A DNA stretch of 29,021 nt from Bacteroidetes bacterium UBA3022 (GTDB taxonomy: Bacteria > Bacteroidota > Bacteroidia > Chitinophagales > BACL12), in the NCBI GenBank assembly GCA_002346225.1, contig DDYY01000092.1, positions 1 to 29,021 on the forward strand. Reading direction: 5' to 3'. The position numbers and the translations under genes were made by a program. The notes beneath the pieces are model-generated. The model was not told the origin of the DNA. It searched no databases and saw nothing but the letters and a program-made list of their open reading frames with translations. Below are positions 1 through 7,091 of the stretch, piece by piece (position 1 is the first letter of the stretch; the number at the start of each line of letters is the position of its first letter).

Positions 1-1
1 C

Positions 2-181
2 ACCTTTGCGCTTCCTGATTTGCGCGGTGCGGTGCCCGTTGGTGCCGGATTCAGCAATGCCAACAATACCCTCACACCGGGAACAGAAGTGAAGATTGGC
101 AGGGGTGATCAGAATGGCGTGAAAGGCCTGGGCATGCATTACATCATAGCCACTTCAGGAATTTTTCCGTCGCGCAACTAG
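2..181 (+). CDS. Tail-collar / microcystin-dependent-like protein, C-terminal fragment
   Basis: This is the last 59 codons of a gene that begins left of the window. The frame opens with TFALPDLRGAVPVGAG, which matches the core of the phage tail collar domain (PF07484), and ends with YIIATSGIFPSRN followed by TAG. The family typically ends in a nearly identical YIIAxxGIFPSRN. In bacteria such proteins are often annotated as microcystin-dependent proteins or tail fibre proteins, and are found both in phage-like particles and as free-standing chromosomal genes. About 30 residues lie between the collar core and the terminal motif. The upstream part is missing, so nothing can be said about its N-terminus, its start or whether it is exported. 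The family call is confident; the biological role is not known. Confidence 0.85.
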   Translation, partial: TFALPDLRGAVPVGAGFSNANNTLTPGTEVKIGRGDQNGVKGLGMHYIIATSGIFPSRN

Positions 182-190
182 CAGGAGATA

Positions 191-964
191 TCAGTCATTC
201 ACACTGAACATATCCCGATCGTTCTGGAACGGTAGCTTGGTACGGATGTCTTCCAGGTGCCTTGCACTGAGGGTAGTGGTATATACCGCACGTTCATGTG
301 CCAGCTCCCAGGTCCGCTCTCCCATCGGGTCGAGTACAGCACTGTGACCACTGTGGTAAACGGTGTTGCCGTCAGCACCTATGCGGTTGACACCAATTAC
401 ATAACATTGATTTTCGATAGCCCGCGCAATGAGCAATTGTTGCCAGGCATAAACACGGCGTTCGGGCCAGTTGGCGATATATAGTAAAACATCGTAATCG
501 TTTCGGAAGCGCGACCATACAGGAAAGCGGAGGTCATAACAAATCATCGGACAAATGGTCCAGCCTTTTACTTCTACCAGCAGGCGTTCATAGCCCTGGG
601 TAAAAACATTATCCTCTCCGGCAATACTGAACAAGTGGCGCTTGTCGTATTTTTCATAATGACCGTCGGGGTACATCCAGATCAGTCGATTGAAATACTG
701 CTCTTCTTCTTCTATAATTAGGCTACCACATACACAGGCATTCTGAGCCGCTGCCATTTCATGCATCCACTGGGTCGTTTCCCCGTCCGGAGCTTCAGCC
801 AGCTCGGCGGCATTCATGGAAAACCCGGTATTGAACATTTCGGGTAACACAATGATATCTGTTTCGGGTGCCTGCCGTATGTGCTTGGTAAAGATGGCGA
901 GGTTGCGCACTTTATCTTCCCATGCCAGGTCAGACTGTATCAGTGTAATATTTAAATCTTGCAT
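191..964 (-). CDS. yafV: Omega-amidase, nitrilase superfamily (YafV/Nit2-like)
   Basis: A 257-residue cytosolic carbon-nitrogen hydrolase. The nitrilase catalytic triad is visible: Glu42 in LPEMFNTGFSM, Lys108 in YDKRHLF and Cys142 in ICYDLRFPVW. The NTGFSM and KRHLFSIAGED segments are typical of YafV/Nit2 omega-amidases rather than of N-carbamoylputrescine amidases. In this family the enzyme hydrolyses 2-oxoglutaramate and 2-oxosuccinamate to the oxo acid and ammonia, pulling glutamine transamination forward. Its ATG lies inside the 3' end of the preceding aminotransferase gene (13-nt overlap), so the two are very probably cotranscribed and translationally coupled. That supports a joint role: the aminotransferase makes the 2-oxo acid amide and this enzyme removes it. 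Length and motifs are complete. Confidence 0.93.
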   Translation of the reverse strand: MQDLNITLIQSDLAWEDKVRNLAIFTKHIRQAPETDIIVLPEMFNTGFSMNAAELAEAPDGETTQWMHEMAAAQNACVCGSLIIEEEEQYFNRLIWMYPDGHYEKYDKRHLFSIAGEDNVFTQGYERLLVEVKGWTICPMICYDLRFPVWSRFRNDYDVLLYIANWPERRVYAWQQLLIARAIENQCYVIGVNRIGADGNTVYHSGHSAVLDPMGERTWELAHERAVYTTTLSARHLEDIRTKLPFQNDRDMFSVND

Positions 965-2106
965 AATATATCTGCTGCTTTTTTCAATATGGTATCGCTT
1001 TTGGCAAAACAGAAGCGCAGCACCCTGTCTTCCTGTCCGTTTCTATAGAACGGACTCAAAGGTATGGCAGCCACTTTATATTCTGTGGCCAGTTGCGTGG
1101 CAAAGCTCATATCGTCTTTGTCCGAAATGGCACTGTAGTCCAGCAACTGAAAGTAGGTGCCTGTAGCCGGTTGCCAGGTGAACCGTGATCCTGTGAGGAG
1201 TTTAAGGAACGTATCGCGTTTTTTTTCATAGAAGGCAGGCAGTTCGAGGTAGTGTTGCGGCTCAGCAGTCAGGAATTCGGCCAGAGCATACTGCATGGGT
1301 GTGTTTACCGAGAACAGCAGGTACTGGTGTACATTGCGGAATTCACGGGTGATGCCTTCCGGCGCAATGACATAGCCCATCTTCCAGCCGGTATTATGAT
1401 AGGTTTTCCCAAAGGATGATATGACAATGCTGCGGGCCGCCAGTTTGGGATACCGCAGCACGCTTTCATGCCGTACACCGCCGAAGGTGATATGCTCGTA
1501 CACTTCATCGCTGATGATGAGGATATCGCTGCCCTCCACCAGTTTTTCCAGTTGCTGCATATCTGTTTTTTTCCAGCAGCTACCGCTCGGGTTATGCGGT
1601 GTATTGAGTACAATGGCACGGGTGCGGCTATTGATTTTTTTCTTCACCCCTTCCCAGTCGATGCGGTAGTCAGGAGCATGCAAAGCGATAAATACCGGCT
1701 CGGCACCTGCCAGCTGAATACCGGGTATGTAGCTGTCGTAAGCAGGTTCGAATATCAGGACTTCATCCCCTTCATGCAGTAAGGCCTGAAAGGCAGCAAA
1801 TAAGCCATAAGTAGCACCGGCAGAGATAGTGATTTCAGTATCCGGGTTGACTTCGGCATTGTACAATGCTTTTGTTTTGTGCGCAATGGCAGCACGCAAT
1901 TCCGGAACGCCCGCCATAGGAGCATATTGGTTGTGTCCGCTGCGCATGGCTTTTGCCACCAGATTGACCAATTGCTGTGGAGGGGGAAAATCGGGAAAAC
2001 CCTGCGCCAGATTAACAGCGCCCACCTCGTTCGCCAGTGCAGTCATCCGGGCGAAAATGCTGATGCTATGTGGCAGTTTGGAACGAAGCGTATAAGGCGA
2101 ATGCAT
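952..2106 (-). CDS. ybdL: Methionine/glutamine aminotransferase, PLP-dependent class I/II (YbdL-like)
   Basis: A 384-residue fold-type I aminotransferase. It closely resembles E. coli YbdL along its length: INLAQGFPDF-like start (residues 31-41), NQYAPMAGVPELR (59-71), NTPHNPSG (168-175), ISDEVYEHI (198-206), the PLP lysine Lys234 in SSFGKTYHNTGWK, and the carboxylate-binding Arg364 in VLRFCFAKSD. YbdL-type enzymes prefer methionine, histidine and phenylalanine, and related kynurenine/glutamine transaminase K enzymes use glutamine with 2-oxo-4-methylthiobutyrate. The downstream overlapping omega-amidase gene strongly suggests the glutamine transaminase-omega-amidase route, which can regenerate methionine at the end of the methionine salvage pathway. 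The ATG at 2106 is preceded four bases upstream by TAACTTTA, a near match to the phylum's -7 box. Confidence 0.93.
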   Translation of the reverse strand: MHSPYTLRSKLPHSISIFARMTALANEVGAVNLAQGFPDFPPPQQLVNLVAKAMRSGHNQYAPMAGVPELRAAIAHKTKALYNAEVNPDTEITISAGATYGLFAAFQALLHEGDEVLIFEPAYDSYIPGIQLAGAEPVFIALHAPDYRIDWEGVKKKINSRTRAIVLNTPHNPSGSCWKKTDMQQLEKLVEGSDILIISDEVYEHITFGGVRHESVLRYPKLAARSIVISSFGKTYHNTGWKMGYVIAPEGITREFRNVHQYLLFSVNTPMQYALAEFLTAEPQHYLELPAFYEKKRDTFLKLLTGSRFTWQPATGTYFQLLDYSAISDKDDMSFATQLATEYKVAAIPLSPFYRNGQEDRVLRFCFAKSDTILKKAADILCKI

Positions 2107-2110
2107 AGCG

Positions 2111-2118
2111 TAAAGTTA
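2111..2118 (-). promoter_or_regulatory. Candidate -7 box (TAACTTTA) for ybdL
   Basis: On the minus strand the octamer TAACTTTA ends four bases before the ybdL ATG. The Bacteroidota -7 consensus is TAnnTTTG, so this is one mismatch away at the last base. If used, the transcript would be leaderless or nearly so. The same octamer sits three bases before the ATG of the DUF4185-like gene at 20519. There is no convincing -33 element. Confidence 0.3.
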
Positions 2119-2135
2119 GGGGTTATATTGATGCA

Positions 2136-2270
2136 ATGGGAATGAATGAGAATCTTGACATTGACAAGGACTTTGACTTTGATGTTGACGTTAAAGATGA
2201 CGTTGACTTTGACTTTGACTTTGACTTGGGGGGAGACTCATGTTTCCTTCCATACAAGGCAAACGGATAA
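2136..2270 (+). CDS. Asp-rich micro-ORF with alternating Asp-hydrophobic repeat (uncertain)
   Basis: A 44-codon open frame starting ATG GGA ATG and ending TAA. Its core, from about 2154 to 2232, reads as Asp at nearly every second residue, alternating with Leu, Ile, Phe or Val (for example DFDFDFDL), interrupted once by VKDDV and once by a DKD step. GAC is used almost throughout for Asp. The frame then leaves the repeat and ends in GGDSCFLPYKANG. It is divergent from ybdL and starts 30 bases from its ATG. I do not recognise a family. It may be a translated simple-sequence repeat without function; the fact that the only change in repeat phase is a whole codon is mild evidence for coding. Confidence 0.3.
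   Translation: MGMNENLDIDKDFDFDVDVKDDVDFDFDFDLGGDSCFLPYKANG
2154..2228. repeat. Degenerate TTTGAC hexamer tandem repeat
   Basis: About 75 bases built from imperfect copies of the hexamer TTTGAC (variants CTTGAC, ATTGAC, AAGGAC, TTTGAT, GTTGAC), ending in a run of exact copies near 2209-2226. One extra codon (AAAGAT GAC) shifts the repeat phase in the middle. Neither flank repeats the unit. Such short units are prone to copy-number change by slippage. It lies in the intergenic region between ybdL and the exported protein at 2290, and on the minus strand it reads as a Ser-Gln or Lys-Ser low-complexity frame. Confidence 0.8.
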
Positions 2271-2289
2271 AAATCATTAAGTTTATCAT

Positions 2290-2952
2290 ATGAAGCGCCT
2301 GTCTCCCATCTGGACTGTAGTTGTAGTACTGCTGAGTGGTTTCCAATCGCTCAGCACAGACCATTATGTAACTATTAAGTTTGACAGACTCGAACTGCTG
2401 GAGGAAGGGTGGGCTGGTCAATCATTTTACTTCAACGTGAATGGAACTTTATTGGCACCCGATAACGAAAGCCATCGTATAAAGACTTCGTCGAAAGCAC
2501 TTGACTGCCTTATTTTTTCCATGGATAGCACCTTCCGGAATGGTGATACAACCTACGCCAGATTTAAGCCCGGTCAATCCTACACCATCAGGATCAACCC
2601 TTGCAGTCAGTTTGAACTCATTGCCGATCAGGATGCCAGGACGGGGCAAGCTCAATGGAAGACCATCCATAGCACAGATACAACCTTCGTATTGTGGGAG
2701 GGAAAGTTGGTAGATACTCTGGTCGGCAATGTGACAGGGGATTATTTCGCCCATGAGCCATCCGTCTTGTGCTATTATGCACCTGCCACCTTTGGGTTCA
2801 GTGAGCATTGGGGTGAGCAATCGGGACAAGTCACAATGGACCACGGAGTTGTGGAAGCTTCTTTCTGTTTCCTGCATGGCGAAAAGCTGTCGGTTACATA
2901 CGACAAAAGAAGGAAAGCAATAACAATGACAGTAGAAGGGTATATGCAATAA
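2290..2952 (+). CDS. Hypothetical exported protein
   Basis: A 220-residue protein of no family I recognise. Residues 1-22 (MKRLSPIWTVVVVLLSGFQS) form a plausible Sec signal peptide: a short basic start and a hydrophobic run. The mature part is rich in beta-forming residues, aromatic residues and Thr/Ser, with four cysteines in the central region or later (in ALDCLIF, NPCSQF, VLCYY and ASFCFL), consistent with a secreted or outer-envelope beta protein. There is no lipobox and no T9SS sorting domain. It stands alone on the plus strand, after the hexamer repeat. I cannot assign a function. The ATG choice is supported by the signal peptide directly following it. Confidence 0.65.
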   Translation: MKRLSPIWTVVVVLLSGFQSLSTDHYVTIKFDRLELLEEGWAGQSFYFNVNGTLLAPDNESHRIKTSSKALDCLIFSMDSTFRNGDTTYARFKPGQSYTIRINPCSQFELIADQDARTGQAQWKTIHSTDTTFVLWEGKLVDTLVGNVTGDYFAHEPSVLCYYAPATFGFSEHWGEQSGQVTMDHGVVEASFCFLHGEKLSVTYDKRRKAITMTVEGYMQ

Positions 2953-2970
2953 GGAATAATTAAAGCACAT

Positions 2971-3075
2971 TTACCAAAAAGTGGAGGTGTCCACGGCCTG
3001 TTTTTTCAAGTGCAGTTCAATAGGTACTCCGAAATGTAATTCCGGAAGAAGTTGACCTATTCCGGTTGCATACAT
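2971..3075 (-). other. Short open frame, possible gene remnant
   Basis: A 34-codon minus-strand frame from ATG to TAA inside the 167-base gap between two exported-protein genes. The peptide contains GIGQLLPELHFGVPIELHL and ends in KKQAVDTSTFW. Its amphipathic, protein-like composition is unlike random intergenic sequence, so it could be the tail of a decayed gene or a small protein. I do not recognise it. Nothing else is visible in this gap. Confidence 0.2.
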
Positions 3076-3119
3076 TGTGAATCTTAAATGTTCAACCAGG
3101 ACGTATAAATAAATTATTA

Positions 3120-3533
3120 ATGATTATTAAATATTTGTTTTTATTTATTGCAAGTAGCTTATTCACCATACACTTTGCTGCAGGGCAAACCATTGGCACC
3201 AAGGAAATACGCGGCATCTATACTACGTCAACGGGAGTGCCGGGTAGAAAACAGCTTATCAACGACAGTACTACCATCTCCGTTTTACCCAAGACCTATA
3301 CTTCGACATCACTAATTCTAAAGCGATTCGGCAGGGTGCGAAAAATATATAAGAACTATTATGCCGGGGGATTGGATTCGGATGATAAAGGGAAATGGAA
3401 ATTAGAGGGAGATACTTTGTACATAAGTATGCTGCAACATAATGAGACCTATACCATTGAGCAACCGGGTGAGGGAGGTGTCATGTTGCGAACCCTGTCA
3501 TCCGACAGCATTGTGTATGTAAAGGAGGAATGA
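3120..3533 (+). CDS. Hypothetical small exported protein
   Basis: A 137-residue protein with a clear signal peptide (residues 1-22, hydrophobic run KYLFLFIASSLFTIHFAAG, cleavage probably after AAGQ). The mature part has a GxWKLEGDTLYIS segment near residues 91-105, a pattern common in small Bacteroidota lipocalin-like or immunoglobulin-like exported proteins that measure or cap something at the cell surface, but no named family can be assigned. The 5' part is visibly more AT-rich than its neighbours, which fits recent acquisition or weak selection. It is convergent with manC, with 80 bases between them holding two inverted repeats. Confidence 0.6.
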   Translation: MIIKYLFLFIASSLFTIHFAAGQTIGTKEIRGIYTTSTGVPGRKQLINDSTTISVLPKTYTSTSLILKRFGRVRKIYKNYYAGGLDSDDKGKWKLEGDTLYISMLQHNETYTIEQPGEGGVMLRTLSSDSIVYVKEE

Positions 3534-3541
3534 ATATTAAT

Positions 3542-3558
3542 GGCTATTCCACATAGCC
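3542..3558. terminator. Candidate hairpin between convergent genes
   Basis: A perfect 6-bp inverted repeat, GGCTAT-tccac-ATAGCC, nine bases after the stop of the small exported protein at 3533. There is no U-tract after it on either strand, so it is at best a weak terminator. It may simply be chance. Confidence 0.25.
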
Positions 3559-3570
3559 TTAGTATGTATG

Positions 3571-3612
3571 CCTGACTGTTATGCCTGCATTTTCTATTCG
3601 GCTAAAGTCAGG
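3571..3612. terminator. Long-loop inverted repeat downstream of manC
   Basis: A perfect 7-bp inverted repeat, CCTGACT at 3571-3577 and AGTCAGG at 3606-3612, with a 28-base loop. It ends one base from the manC stop codon. Its position between convergent genes fits a bidirectional transcription end, but the loop is long and there is no U-tract. Confidence 0.2.
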
Positions 3613-3613
3613 A

Positions 3614-4696
3614 CTACAGGAACCGGTCACCCAAACGGCGTTTTACATCGGCCGTAATGTTCTTGATTTCCTGTTCATGCTCCTTTTTACAAATCAACAG
3701 CACATCATTCTGATCGATTACAATGTATTCATCCAACCCCTGCAGAATGACCAGCTTATCATCGGGAGCCATAACCATACAGTCTTTGCTATCGTAAATC
3801 ATCACCTTCTTGCCTTTCACGGCATTGCCCCAGTAGTCGCGGTTGAAATTATTCCATAGGGATGCCCAGGTTCCCAGATCGCTCCATCCAAAGCTGGCAG
3901 GCATCACATATACATTGTCGGCCTTTTCCATGATGCCGTAATCGATGGAAATATTGGTGCAGAGACTGTATGCTTTTTCAATGGCTGCGTGTTCTTCGGG
4001 CTGCCCAAAAAATTTACGCGCCTGCCAGAACGCCTGGTGCATGTCCTGCAGATGTTGATCAAAGGCTTGCAGAATGCTGTTAACACTCCAGATAAATATG
4101 CCGGAATTCCATAGGAAATCACCGCTTCTCAGGAAGGTAACGGCCAGGTCCAGATTGGGCTTTTCCGTAAAGGTTTTCACCTTGTGAATGCCGGGAGCCG
4201 CTTCATAATCTGTGTATTGAATATATCCATAGCCGGTGTCGGGTCGTGTTGGATGTATGCCGAGGGTTATCAGGTGGTCCATTTCAGCAGCATGTTCCAA
4301 CGCCTTGATGGTGAACTCCAGGAACTTTTGTTCGTTCAGAATCAAATGATCGGAGGGGGCTACAACCATGAGTCCGTTCGGGTCGCGATCGGCTATTTTA
4401 TGGCTTACATAAGCAATGCAGGGAGCTGTATTCCGGCGCACCGGTTCAGCCAGAATATTGGCCGGCAGCACCTCCGGGAGCTGTTCGTGCACCAGCGGGA
4501 CATAGTCTTCATTGGTAACAATGTAAATGTTATCTTTGGCAACTATTTTTGAAAAGCGCTGAAAGGTGGTCTGTAAAAGGGTTTCACCGGTATTCAGGAT
4601 ATCCAGGAATTGTTTGGGTTTATCCACTCTGCTCTCCGGCCAGAATCTGCTACCGATGCCTCCCGCCATTATCGCAACATAAATATTATCCATCAT
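3614..4696 (-). CDS. manC: Mannose-1-phosphate guanylyltransferase
   Basis: A 360-residue nucleotidyltransferase that makes GDP-mannose from mannose-1-phosphate and GTP, the donor for mannose- and fucose-containing polysaccharides and lipopolysaccharide. The signature is present at residues 11-31: AGGIGSRFWPESR followed by DKPKQFLDI. Further family blocks are APSDHLI (about 113-119), PDTGYGYIQ (about 151-159), TFTEKP (about 174-179), LWNSGIFIW (about 195-203) and FGWSDLGTW (about 270). The protein stops without the phosphomannose isomerase domain of the bifunctional AlgA/ManC enzymes, the usual form in Bacteroidota. Two ATG codons lie in tandem at the start (MMDN); either could be used. It is a single-gene unit divergent from recQ. 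Confidence 0.95.
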   Translation of the reverse strand: MMDNIYVAIMAGGIGSRFWPESRVDKPKQFLDILNTGETLLQTTFQRFSKIVAKDNIYIVTNEDYVPLVHEQLPEVLPANILAEPVRRNTAPCIAYVSHKIADRDPNGLMVVAPSDHLILNEQKFLEFTIKALEHAAEMDHLITLGIHPTRPDTGYGYIQYTDYEAAPGIHKVKTFTEKPNLDLAVTFLRSGDFLWNSGIFIWSVNSILQAFDQHLQDMHQAFWQARKFFGQPEEHAAIEKAYSLCTNISIDYGIMEKADNVYVMPASFGWSDLGTWASLWNNFNRDYWGNAVKGKKVMIYDSKDCMVMAPDDKLVILQGLDEYIVIDQNDVLLICKKEHEQEIKNITADVKRRLGDRFL

Positions 4697-4849
4697 CGAC
4701 TAACTAATTTTTAAGACTTGTCGTTTTATTCGGTATATTTAATCACCCGAACAACATTAAACAGAAATAGTACGGATTAGCAAATGCGAAATTGCACAAT
4801 TTTCCTAAGTAGGGTTCATTTAACACTTTTATAACTGGGTATTGAAGAC

Positions 4850-7051
4850 ATGTTGACGAGTAATTTGGCCATTAAAGAGGCGCTGCAGGAGTATTTTGGT
4901 TTTGACACATTCAAAGGCAATCAGGAGGAAATCATTCAGAGTCTGCTCGACGGACGCGATACTTTTGTAATCATGCCCACCGGCGGGGGTAAGTCGCTCT
5001 GCTACCAGTTGCCCGCCATTATGATGGAAGGTACTGCCATCATCATTTCTCCTTTAATTGCCCTGATGAAGAATCAGGTTGATTTAGTGCGATCTTATAG
5101 CAGCAACGACGATATTGCCCACTTTCTGAATTCTACGCTTAGCCGCACCACCATCAAAAAAGTGAAGTCGGATCTGTCAGAAGGAAAGACCAAAATGCTG
5201 TATGTAGCACCAGAAACCCTCAAAAAAGAGGAGAATCTGGAGTTTTTCAGGGGCATCAAGGTGTCTTTTATCGCAGTGGACGAGGCCCATTGTATTTCAG
5301 AGTGGGGTCACGATTTCCGGCCCGAGTACCGCCAGATTAAAAACATGATTGGGCAGATTGATGCCAAAATCCCCATCATCGCCCTCACCGCTACGGCAAC
5401 ACCCAAGGTGCAAAGCGATATCAAGAAGAACCTCGATATGGAAGACCCGAATATCTTCCTGTCGTCATTCAACCGCCCCAACCTCTACTACGAGATACGT
5501 CCGAAAAGAAGCCGGGAGCTGGCTATTAAGCAAATCATCAAGTACGTACAGGAAAACCAGGGTAAATCGGGCATCGTTTATTGCCTGAACCGGAAGAGTA
5601 CCGAAGAGATTGCCGAACTCCTGAACGTGAACGGCATCCGGGCAGTACCTTACCACGCGGGAATGGAAGCTGCCACCCGCAGTCAGGTGCAGGACCAGTT
5701 CCTGATGGAAGACATGCACGTCATCGTCGCTACCATTGCATTCGGGATGGGTATCGACAAACCCGATGTGCGCTTCGTCATACATTTCGATATCCCCAAG
5801 TCGATAGAAAATTATTACCAGGAAACCGGTCGTGCCGGTCGCGACGGACTGGAAGGAAAGTGTGTGGCATTTTACAGCTACAAGGACATTGAGAAGCTGG
5901 AAAAATTCATGCGCGATAAACCGCTGGCAGAGCGGGAAATGGGTGCTCAGTTGCTGGCAGAAACAGCGGCTTATGCAGAAACATCAGTCTGCCGCCGCAA
6001 ATTTTTATTGCACTATTTCGGCGAGGGCTATCCTTCCGATAATTGTGGTAGTTGCGATAATTGCCTGAAACCGAAAGAGCGGATAGAAGGAAAAATATAC
6101 GTGCAGCAAGCCTTACAGGCAGCTCATGAAGTCAATGAGAACAACGGAATCCCCTACCTGGTAGACCTGCTCATGGGCAAGCGCACCACAGAAATTGGCA
6201 ATTATAAGCACGATTTACTGCCCGTATTTGGAGCCGGGAAGGAAAAAGACGAGCACTTCTGGAATTCCATCATGCGCCAGTGCTTGATTAATTCGCTGGT
6301 GTACAAGGATATAGAGCAATACGGACTGATTAAACTGACAGACGAAGGCAGGGCATTCCTGAAGAAACCCAGGAGTATCATGATTTCCCTGAACCACAAC
6401 TATGAAGCCGAGGCGAACGATGTGCAGATGGAAAACACCGGTGGTAAGAGCGTCCTCGATCCTGTTCTATTCGATATCCTGAAGAAAGTACGGGAGTCGC
6501 TGGCGAAAGAACAGCAGTTGCCGCCCTACGTCATATTCGGTGAAGCTTCACTGGAAGAAATGGCAACCGTATACCCGATTACTCTGGATGAACTGTCGAA
6601 AATTTCGGGTGTAAGCAAAGGAAAAGCCGAAAAGTATGGTGTGCGTTTTGCCGCCGCCATTAAGAAATACGTTGACGAAAACGATGTTGAAAGGCCCAAC
6701 GATTTCAGCACACTGAAGCAGGTAGCCAATAAGAGCGTACATAAGATTCATATCATTCAAAGCATCGACAAGAAACTGCCCCTGGATGAAATTGCCCGGA
6801 CGCGGGGTATGAAGATGGTGGAGCTCATAGAGGAAATTGAAACCATTGTGTACAGTGGCACCAAGCTGAACCTCGATTATTACCTCAATGATATCATTGA
6901 AGAAGATTTGCAGGAAGAGGTCATGGACTATTTCCGGGAAATGCAAAGTGGTGACCTGCGGGAAGCCTACAGTGAATTGAAGGAAGAAGGGCTCAGTTAT
7001 GAAGAAGTGCAGCTGATGCACATCAAATTCATGAGTGAAGTAGCTAATTAA
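4850..7051 (+). CDS. recQ: ATP-dependent DNA helicase RecQ
   Basis: A 733-residue superfamily 2 helicase, 3'-5', acting in recombination and fork repair. Visible parts in order: helicase core with Walker A (TGGGKS, residues 44-49), DEAH box (144-147) followed by the RecQ aromatic loop HCISEWGHDFRPEYR, and motif VI QETGRAGRDG (324-333); the RQC zinc site with Cys381, Cys399, Cys402 and Cys405 (CGSCDNC); a winged-helix part; an HRDC domain at about 537-610; and a C-terminal helix-turn-helix domain of the type found in Bacteroidota RecQ proteins (about 635-730). Compared with the roughly 600-residue E. coli enzyme the extra length is this C-terminal domain. It is followed 40 bases later by scpA. 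All catalytic motifs are intact. Confidence 0.97.
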   Translation: MLTSNLAIKEALQEYFGFDTFKGNQEEIIQSLLDGRDTFVIMPTGGGKSLCYQLPAIMMEGTAIIISPLIALMKNQVDLVRSYSSNDDIAHFLNSTLSRTTIKKVKSDLSEGKTKMLYVAPETLKKEENLEFFRGIKVSFIAVDEAHCISEWGHDFRPEYRQIKNMIGQIDAKIPIIALTATATPKVQSDIKKNLDMEDPNIFLSSFNRPNLYYEIRPKRSRELAIKQIIKYVQENQGKSGIVYCLNRKSTEEIAELLNVNGIRAVPYHAGMEAATRSQVQDQFLMEDMHVIVATIAFGMGIDKPDVRFVIHFDIPKSIENYYQETGRAGRDGLEGKCVAFYSYKDIEKLEKFMRDKPLAEREMGAQLLAETAAYAETSVCRRKFLLHYFGEGYPSDNCGSCDNCLKPKERIEGKIYVQQALQAAHEVNENNGIPYLVDLLMGKRTTEIGNYKHDLLPVFGAGKEKDEHFWNSIMRQCLINSLVYKDIEQYGLIKLTDEGRAFLKKPRSIMISLNHNYEAEANDVQMENTGGKSVLDPVLFDILKKVRESLAKEQQLPPYVIFGEASLEEMATVYPITLDELSKISGVSKGKAEKYGVRFAAAIKKYVDENDVERPNDFSTLKQVANKSVHKIHIIQSIDKKLPLDEIARTRGMKMVELIEEIETIVYSGTKLNLDYYLNDIIEEDLQEEVMDYFREMQSGDLREAYSELKEEGLSYEEVQLMHIKFMSEVAN

Positions 7052-7091
7052 GCAAGCGCTTTTTTCTCTAACTTCGAGCTTTCTGTAAGGT

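Noticed and set aside
2154..2228. Hexamer repeat considered as a CRISPR array or iteron-type origin
   Set aside because: The unit is only six bases with no spacers, and the copies are too degenerate for iterons; no replication gene is nearby.
2191..2421. Minus-strand frame ending in SQSQSQSQ
   Set aside because: The Ser-Gln run is the hexamer repeat read backwards, and the rest is antisense to the exported protein gene at 2290.
7055..7070. AAGCGCTT followed by a T-run after recQ, considered as a terminator
   Set aside because: The palindrome has no loop and cannot form a stable hairpin.
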